This document shows, in pieces, positions 1-13,122 of a stretch of 64,000 bases of DNA (position 1 is the stretch's first letter; the number at the start of each line of letters is the position of its first letter). This DNA comes from Eutreptiella sp. 'Long Island Sound 2002' (taxonomy: Eukaryota; Euglenozoa; Euglenophyceae; Eutreptiales; Eutreptiaceae). The stretch is taken from positions 39,811,680 through 39,875,679 of the forward strand of contig OZ038385.1 of assembly GCA_964036045.1 (NCBI GenBank), read 5' to 3'. The position numbers and the translations under genes were made by a program. The notes under the pieces are model-generated. The model did no database searches and was not told the origin of the DNA. It saw only the letters and a program-made list of their open reading frames with translations.

Positions 1-2362
1 CACGACATGCGCACTGCGGCAACTCGCACCCGCACCCCGGGGGGGGGGGGGGCCTGGTGGCCCAAAATGCTGAAATTTGGGGCCAACCCCCCCACCCATC
101 TCTACACCCACCCACACACCCACCCAGGGGGGGGGGGGTTGCCCACTAAGCAATGGCCTGCCGGCAAAGAGTGCCCCCATAAGCAAGCACAATTGGCGAA
201 TACCAGTTTCTCGGCTAGCTTGGATTGAGTAGAGTATTGGTTGGCCTATTGCCTGGCAGGAGCATTGATGGGTGCAATGGGAAACAAGCACCAAAACGCC
301 AAGCAAAAGGTTGCAATTTGTTTGCCCAAGTGAGAACACTGCTGTGTGCCACACATGATGCATGATGCAAACTAGAGGTGCTTAGCCTGCACTACAGCCA
401 AATAGTGACACAGCACCCGCACTGTGCATGTTGGGTGGCTGGTACTCACGCAGCAACCCAGTCATCCACCAACAACACACCCCTTGCCACGTAGTAGAGG
501 TACTATATGTGTGCACTGGTGGACACAATCATAATCCACCCCGACGTTTCCCAATCCAACAAAGGGGCGGCGGCGGGGTGGAGGGGCTCCAGCAATTGGC
601 ACAATCTGTGGACACGAAGAGCTACGATAGCATCTTTATCATCGCTTTTCCAAAGGTTAATGATGGCCGTTTGAGCAGTAGCAGTTGAAGGAACGCTCAG
701 AGCATTGTAGGCTGACCAACAACCATTGCAAACCAGATGATGGCGATTGTGGGCTAACCGAGAGGTCGGGGGATGACACGCACGCACTTCTCTGGGGCAA
801 ATGTTCAGAGATCTAGGACACCCAATCTATGGACAAGTGCACGTCCCCAGGTGTCCCAGACAAAACCCGACGCACGGCACATGGCATAGACCAACGCACA
901 GTAGTGACCAGATATTCGAAAAGGATGGCTGTTTGCATGCATTCAACTGGGGACAAAAGGAAATCACCGCATGTTCTGAAAAATGGCAGGGTCCGGCAGA
1001 GTGCCGTGAGAAACCCCCCCCCATTGCCCGTCCACATGGCCATGGTAGGCACAATGGTTCGTTCCATTTGATGACCTTTATGATTGTCATTGCAACTAGT
1101 GCACCATCATCATGTCCAAATCGCCAGAGGCTGTTCCTGTTGCCAACTGAAGAAATGTGTTTTTGCCAAAAAAACAATACCGGGGGGGGGGGGAGGGGGA
1201 ATTATGTCCAGGGGAATTGTATTTGCACAAATTACGTCGTGAGTAATTCTGTCTCAATCCTTTAAAATGCGTGATGTAGTCATCCACTTCCTGGAAAAGT
1301 TTGCTCACCAAAACGTTGAATGTTCTTCGGCAACTAGATGCGCACAGATACTTGTTGTCAATTCTGCCACCCTTGTCGTTAATTTGTGGAGGCTGTTGGA
1401 TGGTTGCTCTCCATTCTTGGACATTGTTTAGAGACTTTTGGATGTTTGCTGTTACTATTTCGTGGACACTGATGGATGTTTGTTGTCCATTCTTTGCGAC
1501 TGCTGAATGGTTGTTTTTATTTCCTAGACGCTTCTCGATGTTTGTTGTTCATGTCTCACACCTAACACCTGATGGCTCCATCATACTCATTTCGAGACAA
1601 AAAGAACCCCCCCCCCATATCATAGGTTGATGCTGAATTGGGTGCAGGTGATTGTGCTGGGCCTCCGCAGTGTTTATGCGTGTACCAGTGATCAGTGGGA
1701 CAGTCCTAAATGGAGTAGGAGAGGGTCATGCACCACCACCTATCACTTAAACACAGGTGTGTTGACAAAACAGGCCAAAAGCTGAAAAGCATTGATGAGT
1801 TAGAACAAGTGGATGTATCATAAAGCTATCTTCGATTGAACTCTCGAACATTGCTGCATATCCATACCGGGACGTGCATGTGTGGAGCATTTTGTGACCT
1901 GCTTGCAGACAGGGCAATGAAGATATGCCAGCAGCACCCCTCACAGGAAAACGTCCGACTGATAAGCCACCCATGACACCAGGGAAACAAAAAACGGAGT
2001 ACAGCAGCATCCCACCAATGGTGGCCAACATCAAGCCTATTGCCCTCCACCGAAGCCGCTGTTGCCTAGCAGAATAAAATCATTGGGGTTGTAGTTGCTG
2101 AATGGGAGGCCTACCCCTATGATTCTTTGTTGAGCTCCTGCAAGGAAGCACTCACGAATGACAACAATCACACTCAGCTTTGGTGGCAACCATTTGTGCC
2201 TGTGAATCCCACCTGTGAACTTCACCCAGCGCATAAAACGAAAGGGGGGAAATGAGTCAGCACAAGCAGCCCAAGCTTTGCCACAACTACAGTGGAATTG
2301 ACCAAGATGGCAAATGCTGCACGGTGTCGGCCTTGGGCTAGCCGTATCCTTGGGGAATTTCT
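1..2362. other. no gene supported
   Basis: Mixed-composition DNA with two G runs near the start and one near 1185. Open frames are under 160 codons, overlap one another on both strands and show no motif or splice-consistent continuation. I see no coding gene here. Confidence 0.5.
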
Positions 2363-2620
2363 TGCACTGCGTGCCACTGCGTGCATACTGCGCACGCAGA
2401 GGCTGGGATACTCACCCAAGTAATACGGTTGGTGGTGACCGTATTATTTCCTCGGAATCCATTTCAGAAAAATGAGCAATCCAAAAATATTTGACTATTT
2501 ATGGAAGCACTTTTCCTTTATAGGAAACCAAGGGCAAAGGATCAATGTTTTACCACCAAAAGGTAGCTAGGGTGCGAGTATTTGCCGACATCCAAAACTT
2601 CGCACTGCGTGCATGGCTCA
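2363..2620 (-). repeat. dispersed repeat, partner at 40.7-41.4 kb
   Basis: Both ends of this stretch (a GCACTGCGTGC-rich border followed by GGATACTCACCC, and TTTGCCGACATCCAAAAC near the other end) recur in reverse complement at 40711-41363. The middle of the two copies differs: the 40-kb copy carries an extra 407-bp block. The shared borders suggest an old mobile or duplicated unit. Confidence 0.6.
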
Positions 2621-5326
2621 TCCGGCAAACCATTGCAGGCTTTCAGCAGATTGTTTTGGTATGTGCCATGTACAAATATGGGCTAATGGGTAGCATATGT
2701 ACGTGGGATTGGTTCAATCACTCAGTACTGAATACTAGACGATGCCATGGACTCATTGGGTAGCTTTGCTATCAGTGAATCACACAAACCTGTCAGCGCA
2801 TCCTCAGCTACTAGGGATCAACCTTCAACTGCTGTCGATGAGCAACGACTCTGGCGATGAAATTACTTGCCTGTTTCCCTGCGCCGGACCTGCGTCAAGA
2901 GTTCACAAGGAAGTGGCTGAAAGGGGCACACTAGCATTTTTTTTGAGCATGTGACATGAACCCGCAAATCAAACGAGGATGCCTTTGAACTGTGCGCGAT
3001 TTGCACGCTGCTTTTGAAACCTACTCTCCCAACCCATTCTCCAAACAGCCCCTCTTACAAATGCTGCCAGGCCCTTTAAAGAACACACTTGTGCATTGTT
3101 GCGGCCTGCCTTCCATCAAGCCAAGACTCCATGCAAAAGACAACAAAATAGGTAAATTGTGGACCACGTGTGTCACCGTGTTCATTTCACTCCATGAAAT
3201 CACCAAAGGTTTGACAGAATGGGCTAGGAAGCATCAGACCACTGTCAACAAGTTTAAGGGTCGGCTTGGGTTGAGTAGAGTAATGGTTGGCCTTTTTGCC
3301 ACTTCCTCTCCCCAGCAATGAGAGAGGAGGACACAGATAATTAAACAAGACTCCAAAGAAAGAAGGAAAGAAATTTGGACAGCCAAGCTTGCCCACCTCT
3401 GCCATCCCCTCCAGGGTAAGAAACATACAACACAACATCTGTAATCATTCTTCAGAGGTCGTGGGAGAACATAATACTAATTTGTCCCACGAATGATGCA
3501 AACTACCGGTGTGTAGCTGACCGCATTGGCCACCTTGTTGCACCACGTGTGCATTGCACTCAAGCTGCCCCCTAGGTATGACCTCTGGAACCTGTACGGC
3601 CTCCGTTCAGTGACCATCAGTAACGCATAGGTCATATGCATCCATTGGAGTAGACACGCATGGAGGTAGAGTATATGAAAGGCGCAGGATATCATCAGGT
3701 GCAGCTGCTAATACCAAGGTCAAGGCACTAGCCACGTGTCAAAGGAGGTGTGCTAAAACGAGAACACAATCAGAGCTGTACAAACACATTGCAGCAAACA
3801 GCCATGCACATTTCCCCAAGCCATGCACATATCCCCAGTCCCCTCGTTTAACAACAATCTGGGCCCAAAAATTGACAGAAACAACATCTGTTTTTGCTTG
3901 GACAGTGTATCTGTGCACTACAACACACAGAATCCACACTTGGGCATGGTGCACAACTCTGAAAACCGGGGGCAGGGGTGTACTGTGCCACGGGCATTAT
4001 TCAAAATGGACGAAATCTGAAATGGGCAAATTGTAAAATCACCACCATGAACGATGCGGGGCTTGGGGACCGCCAAGACAAATGGAAAATATCAAAACTG
4101 TGGCCCTGCATCGGGTGACAGAGAGAGAGCAAGGTGCCAGCCGTAATGTCCAGCTACCCCAAACCAGTGAAGATAGTGGGTTGCACTCAGAGACTGATGC
4201 GGTGTGGGCAAAGAGTGCACGGGGGGTCTGTGATGGGCGCAGCTTTGGAGGTGAGCTCTACTTCACTGGAAGGGCTCGGACCCCATGCAATGCGTCACGG
4301 CAACACAGGCGCTGTCGGGAGCACAACGTGACGTGACTCCAGAGTGCCCGCAGATGACCCTGTCGATGCGCACCACACCGCGTGCACTGCAACCACAACG
4401 CTGGGCCATCGGCCCAGGGGGTGCCTGGTTGACCGTTTGTGTGGCATTGTCGGGGGTCGTCGTGTGCAGGTACCAGCTTGGCTCTGTGCTTCATCCACTG
4501 AGCCATGGTCTTCTGCACCTTCGGGAGGGACTGTGCCGGACAGGCGTCACAATGGACGGAATTTAAGACGGCGGGCCCAGCGTTTTTGTATTGTAGGGTT
4601 CTCCCATGCGTCAACCGCTGGCGATTTCGCTAGCGCCGGGGGCATGTCCCAACAATTGCTGCATCACTGTGCATTTCACATGAAACATTGTTGTGTGTGT
4701 TGCACCAATTTGCGGCCCAAAGTGGCCCATGGTGGCGTGCACATGTGACAATTGTCTCCGTGTCTTCGGCAGGCTGATGCTTCCTCTTCTCGCTGCCACT
4801 TACAATTTGATTGGCAGCATGATCTGCCATGGAGGGATCGGTGGAAGAATACAATACATCAATGCTCCAGGCTGCGTCCAGTTGTTGCTGGGCGGTCATT
4901 GACCTGCTTCACGTGAAAATGATACATGAGTAGTTTAGTGCTGATCGCGATGGACTTGGCCGCAGGACATGGACTGGTCAGTGTGGGAGCATCTGAAGCA
5001 GGCCATTGCTTGAGGTTCCCCGCGGGGGGGGGGTGTCACTTGGGCCCCAGCCAATCGACCCACCCACCCGCATCAGGAAATACGAAGTCACAGAAGATTT
5101 GAAATTTACGCAAACGGCCCGAAATAGGGGGGCGAGTTCTAGATTTTGGGTACCCCCCGCGCCCCCTTGTAATCCCCCCTAATGTCAGGCCGGTCCCGCC
5201 ATAGGGGGGGGGGGGGTGTTGCACCACACAATGGTAGCACTAAAACTGCAGCAGTTCCAATACAACCTCAAGAAAATTCTATTGCCTTCGGCAAGGCACC
5301 TTGAAGAGGGGAGAGGAACAACCTTT
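2621..5326. other. no gene supported
   Basis: No frame in this stretch shows a recognisable domain, a credible start context or a splice-consistent neighbour. The overlapping minus-strand frames near 4258-4899 look like chance openings. A long C/G run lies at 5205-5217. Confidence 0.45.
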
Positions 5327-6098
5327 TTTGAGCTGCTGAGGCGGGAAAACTGCATAAGCAGGTTGTGCCCTAGAACCCTTGGGAGCCCCCCCTCCCCCCC
5401 GAAAACCCAAATAGGGTGAAAAACACATAACGAGGGGCTAAAACATCCTTTACATAGGATATTTGATCATTTTGAATGGCCAAAGTATCAAAAAAATCAG
5501 TTTCAGAAATTACCATTTTGAGCTGCTGAGGCGGGAAAACTGCATAAGCAGGTTGTGCCCTAGACCCCTTGGGAGCCCCCCCCCCCCCACCCAAATAGGG
5601 TGAAAAACGCATAAGAGGGGCTAAAACATGCTTTACATAGGATATTTGATCATTTTGAATGGTCAAAGTATCAAAAAAATCAGTTTCGGAAATTACCATT
5701 TTGAGCTGCTGAGGTGGGAAAACTGCATAAGCAGGTTGTGCCCTAGACCCCTTGGGAGCCCCCCCCCCCCCACCCAAATAGGGTGAAAGACACATAAGAG
5801 GGGCTAAAACATGCTTTACATAGGATATTTGATCATTTTGGATGGTCAAAGTATCAAAAAAATCAGTTTCGAAAATTTCCATTTTTGAGCTGCTGAGGCG
5901 GGAAAACTGCATTAGCAGGTTGTTCCCCGACCCCTTGGGAGACCCAACACCCAAATAGGGTGAAAAACACATAAAAAGGGGCTAAAACATGCTTTACATA
6001 GCATATTTCATCATTGTAAGTGGTCACAATATCAAAAAAATGTTTTGCAAAATTTTGCATTTTTGACCTGTAGAGGCTGGAAAACTGCCTCAGCAGTT
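5327..6098. repeat. tandem repeat, about 185-bp unit, about 4 copies
   Basis: Units begin at GAGCTGCTGAGG near 5330, 5519, 5703 and 5886. Each contains a C run, AAATAGGGTGAAAAAC and GGATATTTGATCATTTTG. The fourth copy is the most diverged. The 200-codon minus frame across it is a product of the repeat, not a gene. Confidence 0.85.
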
Positions 6099-6126
6099 TG
6101 TGCACACACCAAATGCCATTGAACCA

Positions 6127-6525
6127 CCTACAAACAGCAATTTTGAAGCTTTTGGGGGGCCCATGGCTCGGGCTAGATGGGCCCGGTGGCCACTACATGG
6201 GTCCCCATGGGTGCTCAAGTACCCGTATTGTCACCAAATGATCACCCAAACCCATCCCAGGGGCGACAAAAGGGTTTCCGAAAAAGGCGAATTTCGGAAA
6301 TCTTGCAGGTGTCACTAAACAGCCTACTCAACGGCCATTTCGGGGCTTTTGGGGGGGCCATGGCTCGGGCTATATGGGCTTGACGGCCACTACGTGGGTC
6401 CCCATGGGTGCTCAAGTACCCGTATTGTCACTAAATCATCACCCAAACCCATCCTAGGGGCAGCAGAAGGGTTTCCGAAAAAGTCGAATTTTGGAAATCT
6501 TGCAGGTGTCACTAAACAGCCTATC
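6127..6525. repeat. tandem repeat, about 185-bp unit, 2 copies
   Basis: Two copies of a segment containing CCATGGCTCGGGCTA, CCCATGGGTGCTCAAGTACC and GGAAATCTTGCAGGTGTCAC. It follows directly on the preceding tandem array but has a different unit. Confidence 0.8.
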
Positions 6526-8090
6526 CGGCGTGAAAACGGCTAAGTCCTCACCGGCAAGGGGCCATATGGGGGGGGGGGCGACTGGGGGTACCTGGAGTTC
6601 GGACCCGAGACCCCCGCCATGGGTTAGGGGGTCCATATACAAGAAGAAATTTCTTCAGGACCCAGGTCCCAGGTCCAAATACACACACAGCGGCCACAAT
6701 ACGCAAAGAAGTTTTGCCCCCCCCCCCCCACCCCCCCACCCACCCCCCCCTCAAAAAAGGGTACCCCGGTGCGGGGGGGTACGGGGGTCAAAATCCAAAA
6801 AATCATTGGGGGATCATTTTTGGTCCTAAAATGATGATTTTACAGGGGGTTAAACGTTAGAAACCATACATTGGGGTATGCTACGCGAACGACCCCAAAA
6901 AAGGGGGGTATACGACGCTCGCGCCTGCGCTTGCTCTAACAACCTCTCTTCGAGGTGATTTTTCTTCGGCGCCTTGGGCGCCCAGTAATTCCTATGCTTT
7001 TTTTTCAAAGTGACGGTCCCCCCCATGGGGGGGGTTTTCCAGGAGGGGGGGGGGGGGTTTGGCATGACGCCATGGTGTGATGATCTCGTCTGCAGCTGGC
7101 GGCGCCTACTGGCCGATCGCCATTCGCTGCCCTTCCCTTGGACCCTTTCCCTCCATAGGCAGTGGTGCCCATCAGCTTCTCACCACCCTTTGACCTTCCT
7201 CTTCCTCCTTGCCCTAACCTTCCCTCTCCCCTCCCCTTTCCCTTCCCTTGGCCTTTCCCTCTGTAGGCCACAGCGCCCATCGGCCTCACCACACTCCTTC
7301 CCTTCCCTTTCCCTTGGTCGGTTGTGCCAACGGAGCCCCCGGACTTGCCCTGTTTGACTTCTCTGCGTCGAGTCCACGCAGAGGAAGGCAAATGCCTTCG
7401 CCGTTGGCCAGGTGCGTCCAAGCGGCCATCCCAAGCCGGCGGTGAGGTACCTCTCCCCAACGGCGGCTGGTGGGCCTTGGGATGGCCACTTGCGGGGTCG
7501 TTTCCCCGACGGGGGCACATAACAACCTTTCTCCTCCAAGTTCCCGCGCTCAGTCCATCCTTTGGCGAGCGCAACACAAACCCCCTACCCTCTCCTTCAT
7601 GCGTTTGCTGCGCGGACGGGGGTTGTGGGGTGTGCGTGGGTGCACGGGGGAGTAGGATGTAGGGAGTAGGATAGGGGGGGGGGGGTGAAGCAAACTTGTT
7701 GTTGGCCTTTGACGTCCCTCACCCGGGAAGGGCCGGTTGGGAAGAATTCGTGCTGGGCCCAAAACATCTGGTGCTCCCACTTGGGCACCGGTTGTGGATG
7801 AGGGTCAGGGGGGAAATGGCAGGGTCATGAGGTGCGGGGGGTGGTCCCTGGTTTTGCCGGTTGGAACTTTCGCTTTCCCGCACTTAGTCGTGTTTTTGTG
7901 GGGGCCTGCCGGTGGATGTGGGGATTGTGTATTTGGAGAAGGTGGAGAAATGCCACATCGGCTACATGTGTATGTGTGTGTGTGGAGGGGAAGGGCGCGG
8001 GGGTCACCATATTACAGAGGAAGGCCTGCGTAGGTCTGCGGGCCGGCTGGCTGAGGGGGGCTGCCCACGCGCGTGTGTGTGGAGGGGAGG
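6526..8090. other. homopolymer and pyrimidine-rich DNA, no gene supported
   Basis: Rich in runs of 8 or more C or G, with a CCTT-rich pyrimidine stretch near 7190-7330. Part of 7316-7400 resembles 15800-15850 (the words GGAGCCCCCGGA and CCTGTTTGACT), so it is probably another dispersed repeat. Open frames here are low-complexity and unsupported. Confidence 0.5.
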
Positions 8091-8441
8091 GGCCAATCTT
8101 AAGGAGGTGCGCCCCCATGGGTCGGTAGGGTCAGCCCGCATACGCACGGGGTCTGGCCGCTGGGGTACCAGAAGACCCAAGATCCCCGGATCTGGCCCCT
8201 CAACTTGGGGAGACTTGGTGAGACGAGTGCACAGGTACGGTGCGCGGGTGCATGAGGGGGCTCGAGAATGCTTTGACGGCAGAGGCGAAGCGTGTGCGGG
8301 TGGGGGGGGGGGGGGCAGGGGCCAATCTTAAGGAGGTGCACCCCCATAGGTCGGTAGGGTCAGCCCGCATGCAGGACCACAGGTCGCACGGGGTCTGGCC
8401 GCTGGGGTACCAGAAGACCCAAGACCCCCGGATCTGGCCCC
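8091..8441 (+). repeat. two direct copies of a ~110-bp repeat
   Basis: The segments at 8091-8197 and 8320-8441 share GCCAATCTTAAGGAGGTGC, GGTCGGTAGGGTCAGCCCGC and GGGTACCAGAAGACCCAAGA. The second copy has a short extra insertion (GGACCACAGGTC). Confidence 0.8.
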
Positions 8442-8874
8442 GCACCCGGCAGAGAGAGGGCGATATGACCCCCGTCCCCGCGCACCCATGGGGCGCCATT
8501 CCGGCCTCCGGAGCCGACGCGCACCTCTGCCACGTGCCGATGCCTGGCCTTCGGCGTGTGCCCCTCGCGGCGCAGTCCGCCGCTTCCTATTCGCCGCCGG
8601 CGTGTGGCCCGGCGCGATGCAGCGCGCGGGCCAGCGCATCGCAGTCCTGTGCTCCGCGGGGTCTGCCTGTGACCCGTATGCCCCCGGGTGCAGCAGTGCC
8701 GCGCCCCTTGCCCCGCAGCCCCACACGCACTGGGGTCAGTCACGGGCCGAACGGGGCCACAGAGTGTCTCAGCCCGTTCTTGCCCTCCGGCCTGCGCCAT
8801 TTCCCGGGGCCTCCGCAAGGGGGCGCCCTCGTTGCCCCGGCCTCCCGCTGCACCCGTTCCCCATTTCCTCGCCG

Positions 8875-8905
<31 letters not shown>

Positions 8906-9186
8906 GGAGAGGGGGGGGGGGTGCAGTGTTGTGGGTGCGAGTGCAGTGCCCCGCTGCTCGCAAGGGGGGGGGGAGGGGGGATGAGGGCCAGGGTCGCTGG
9001 GCAAAAGGGATGCCAGCCTTCAAATGAACACCCTGGACCGGCCACCGGCGATTCCTCCGGACTTTTGGGCCCATGGTACGGCAGGGGTCGCAGAGCCCCC
9101 CACTTGCCCCCCCTCCCCCACCCCCGGGCATTGTGCTCGGGGTTTTCTACCCATTTGACCACTCTTTGGGACCCCGATATGCCAGG

Positions 9187-9430
9187 GCAGGCCTGCGCTT
9201 GAAAGGGGCGAGGCACCAACAGCAATTTTCAGCTACGCTCCAACCGCACCCTTCCAATTCCCACTGCAACTGCAACGGTTTTGTAACCGTCTCCTGCTCC
9301 CAACAGTTGTCCCAAACGTGGCCAACCGGTTTTACCCGGTTTTGCTGCTACCTTGCGGCCTCTCTCTCCAGGCGTACGCCTTGGCAGGGGGGTTGTGGCC
9401 GTTGGACTCCACCCCGCGGCAAAGAGGCGT
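9187..9430 (+). repeat. dispersed repeat copy 1 (AGGCCTGCGCTTGAA family)
   Basis: Begins GCAGGCCTGCGCTTGAAAGG and continues with TCCAACCGCACCCTTCCAA. The same order recurs at 10187-10440, and its CGCTTGAA border recurs near 11656 and 15565. The border resembles the end of the MITE-like elements described below. Confidence 0.6.
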
Positions 9431-10186
9431 TGGGGCTGGTGGTGCTTGACCGGCTGAAAAAGAAGGCCATGAAAATGGTACCATTCACCCCTGCTGACTC
9501 TGGTGTTTGGGGGTGTTCCGGTGGACATGCCATGTGGTGAGGCTGGGGGTCGGGGCTGCCATCATCGTGGGGTCAGGAAGTCAGGAAGTATGGGGGCAGT
9601 CATGGTAATCAACAAAAAGGTTCGGCACAACACCGCAGTGAAGACATGGGGGTGAGCAGTAAAACGCAGAGTCGGTCAGCAGACGTGAAAGTCCGGACTC
9701 AAGACAAAAACCGAAACGTTGAGGCCCAAGGCGAACATGGAACTGGGAGCGTGGATTTGGTTTGGAGAAGGGCGCGAGCAGGAGACGGGGAGTGGGGCCC
9801 GCAGCACCCCCGCAGCACCAGACCTTGGGAAACCTCGCGTGCCATCCATGTAAGTGAATGCCACCGACATCACATCGCCGTGTGTCGGGCCCAGCAGCCC
9901 GAATGTCCTGTCCAGGATGGTGCAGCATGGGATGTGAAGGCACTGCTTTCCAGACTTGTCGGTCGGAAAGGCACCGTAAAACAACGAAGCTTGGGGAGGG
10001 TAGTGAGCCAAGGCGAGGAGTAGGAACAAATGGGGGACAGGGAAGAAAGGGGGTGCTGAAGGGAGGGGGAGAATGGTTGGGCAAAAACGACACCGGGCAA
10101 AGCTAGAGCTACAGAGCAGGCGGGAGGGAGAGCATGCGCACGCGCTCGCGCGCGTGCTGGCGGGAGGCATTCCAGAGACTGAGGGA

Positions 10187-10440
10187 GCAGGCCTGCGCTT
10201 GAAGGGGGCGAGGTCCCCACCCCCCAGCCCCCAACAGTAACTTTCAGGTCCGCTCCGACCGCATCCTTCCAACCCCCACCACGGCTGCAACGGTTTTGTA
10301 ACCGCCGCCTCCCGCTCCCCAACCGCCTGCCCACCGGTATGGCAGGCGTTGGCCGCACTGCCCTGTGGCCTCCCCTCGCCTTCACGCGCAGGCCCGGGGG
10401 GGCACGTTGCAGCAGGACGGCAAAGAAGAGTGGCATCAAA
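10187..10440 (+). repeat. dispersed repeat copy 2 (AGGCCTGCGCTTGAA family)
   Basis: Direct-orientation relative of 9187-9430, sharing the CCTGCGCTTGAA border, CGCTCCGACCGCATCCTTCC and a CAACGGTTTTGTAACCG core. Confidence 0.6.
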
Positions 10441-11353
10441 GTTCGACGACTGGTGAACCGGTGTGGCCGTGGTTGCAAGGGCTGTTCGGTACAGGGGCCA
10501 TCAATGCTCCGGTCAGACCCCCAGAGCGCAAACCCCCCAAAAGACCCCCAAACACACATCCGGAAACGGCGCAGCGGCAGCGGTCGATGGGCTGCGTGCA
10601 GTCGACTGCAGCAGCTCTGAGCCCGAACAGGACCGCGTGTCCACCGCCCGACGCGCTGCCAACGGACTGCGCAGGGGGTGCGGGCCGGCCTTGCCCTGCG
10701 CGTGCGCCCGGCCAGACACTGTGTCTGAAACGGAAAACAGAAGATCATGTCTAACTACAGTTAGTCAGACAATCACGGTCAGTAGCAATTGGGGGAGGGG
10801 GGGGGGGGTTTGCACAAGGCCTTGGTGTTTGGAAGGGGGGGGGGGGAGGAGGGGGTTACGCCGGGCGGCAGCGGGCCGCAAACGCACGGGGGCGCGCCTG
10901 CCGCGTTGCCGGAAGCCATGGAAGCGGACGCTGCGGGCCTCTCCGCTGACAACTGCGTCCTCACCCCCACACCCGGAGGGTGCCGCGCGGTCGTGTCACG
11001 TGTGTCGTGGTGGCGAGGTCAGCGCGGCAGGAGAGCACGTGTGCAGCAACAAGACAACTTAGCTGCCAGCAGCCCCCCGCCCTACCCCCGCCGCCCCCGA
11101 TCAGCCCCCCGATTGCACTCCAGGGCGCCGGCATGAAAACGGAAAAGCCACACAACAAAACCGGAATCCGTTGCGCTGGTGGTCTTTGGTGATGGCGTAG
11201 AAGTGGAGGTGGGCCCCCAACGTTGCCCAAGCACTGCGGGGGTGGCCCATGCCCCGACTGCGCCCCTCGTCGTGGGAACGCAATGCAGACTCACCGATTG
11301 CGGGTTTGCCGCCGTGGGGCCCCTGGGCCACACGGAGCGCGGGGCCCTCGGCA

Positions 11354-11521
11354 CTATTCCCCGTCGTCCGAATCCGCATCCGAACTCGCCTCCGACGAGT
11401 CCTCGCCGTCGTCGCTGTCCGCGTCCAAATCCTCGTCCGACTCCCCGGAGCCCTTGTCCTCGTCCCCGGCGGTGTCCGTGTCGCTGTCTTGTCCGGCCGG
11501 GGCCTCATCGCCATCGGTGTC
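11354..11521 (-). CDS. gene A exon 6 (acidic C-terminus)
   Basis: The acceptor CTGCCCTCAG precedes GACACCGATGG and the exon ends GACGGGGAATAG. It encodes 55 residues, about half Asp/Glu, ending DADSDDGE. The terminal exon supplies the stop. Confidence 0.7.
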   Translation of the reverse strand, partial: DTDGDEAPAGQDSDTDTAGDEDKGSGESDEDLDADSDDGEDSSEASSDADSDDGE

Positions 11522-13065
11522 CTGAGGGCAGCAGAGGGACACCGGGAGGATGTCGAGAGGCGCTCTGGAGACCTCAGCGTCCCAGTCCGGGGGCGTGCTC
11601 GCTGGCTGCCAGGAAGGGTCCTGTGGGTACCACCCTGCAGGCCAGGGCAGGGCTTTGCTTGAAGGGGAGGGGGGCCATCGGGACCGTCCCAGAGCGGTTG
11701 CAGAGCGGTCACAAGGGATGTCAAAGCGGTTGGGGGGTGGGCGGTTTCTGGCGGTTGGAAATGCGGTTGGTGCTGGTGTTGGGGTATGGGAATGCCTTTG
11801 GGGTTGATCAGGGCAGTGGGGAGGGGGGAGGGGGGTACCCCCCCCCCCTTCAAGCGATTCCCTGGGCCAGGGTGTGGCAGCCCAGGGAGTGCTTCTTGCC
11901 TGTCCGGAGATGCTGACCCCCGCATCCCCCAGGCTGTGTCAGTGCCCCCCCCACCCCCACCCCCATGACTCCCCCCTTTCAACTTCCTGTTCTTTTTCCT
12001 TTTCCCTTCCCCTTTCCCTTGCCTTGTGGTCTTTGGTGCCTCTCTCTAGCCAGTCTCCTGCCCAGCGCACACTCTTGGTGCAGCGGAGCCATACCTGAAG
12101 GCTGACCAGTGCCATGATGTACGAGTGACTAACCCCATGCCTCAGTTGCTGACCTTCACTGCGAGGGTCCAAGGCACCAATGCCCATCCGCTTCCCACTC
12201 TCTGACCCCCCTAACCCCTAATCAAGACTTACGACCAGGACCGAGCTGGGACCTAGTCATGCTCAATGCATAGGAAATCGCCGTGGAGGGAGAAGCGTGC
12301 ATGTTGGACATCTTCCTGCGTGTTCAGGACTATTGCCCTGGCAAGCGGCTGAACACGGCTCACTTTCACCCCAAAATGGGCCACCGCATGGCACCACGCC
12401 GGAATGGACTGGCCATTGAACACCCATTTGCGATCATGTGACGGCCCAATTGCCACGGAAGCAGAAGCGCCCTCGTTGCTAACGCCTGCACACGCTGGCG
12501 AATGTCCTGAACTTTCCGGATGGTCGTCCTGAAAACACGCGAAAACCAGCCACTTTGGGACACTACGTCGGCCATAAAACGGGCTAGAAAACGGCTAAAA
12601 CAAACGGCCCAAAACACACGAAACTCGTTGCTGTTGATGCGCATTTGCTCTGCGGTGGATTCGAGCCACCTGGATGCTGGTTTGGGGCCACGAGACCTTT
12701 GACCCTTCTGCTGCTTGCTTTGCTTGCTCCTGCTGTAGCTGCTTGTTGCTAAAATCCATTGCTCACCCTGGACCCTAAGAAGGGTTGTAAAACCTCCACT
12801 GGGAAACCCAGCTCGGCAACCCCCCAACCTGCCCGCCCCCCCCTCCTCCTGTCTTGGTACGGCCCGCATCATGGGCCGAGGTGGCAGTCCCCCGGTGTTG
12901 GGCACTGGGGCGTGCCATGACTACGGCCACGCAGGAGACTGGAATTCAGAAAACCAAGGGAGACACCGACGACTGTGAGCCCCACGAAAGGCAAGATTTG
13001 TGATGAGGGGGAATGCATTTGGTTTGTGTGTGTGTGCGTGTGTGTGTGTGTGTGCGAGGGGAAGA

Positions 13066-13122
<57 letters not shown>

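Larger units (their letters stand above)
8442..11353. other. GC-rich DNA, no gene supported
   Basis: Several frames of 200-320 codons are open on both strands at once (for example 8240-9202 plus, 9870-10748 minus). That is expected in GC-rich, stop-poor DNA. They lack domains and are rich in Pro, Arg, Gly and Ala. A GT dinucleotide run sits at 8877-8905. Confidence 0.45.

Noticed and set aside
5370-5972. 200-codon minus-strand repeat protein
   Set aside because: Arises from the ~185-bp tandem array; frame and copies change with C-run length.
8240-9202. 320-codon plus-strand open frame
   Set aside because: Starts inside a duplicated repeat and runs through G and GT runs; Pro/Arg/Gly-rich translation typical of stop-poor GC-rich DNA; the opposite strand is open too.
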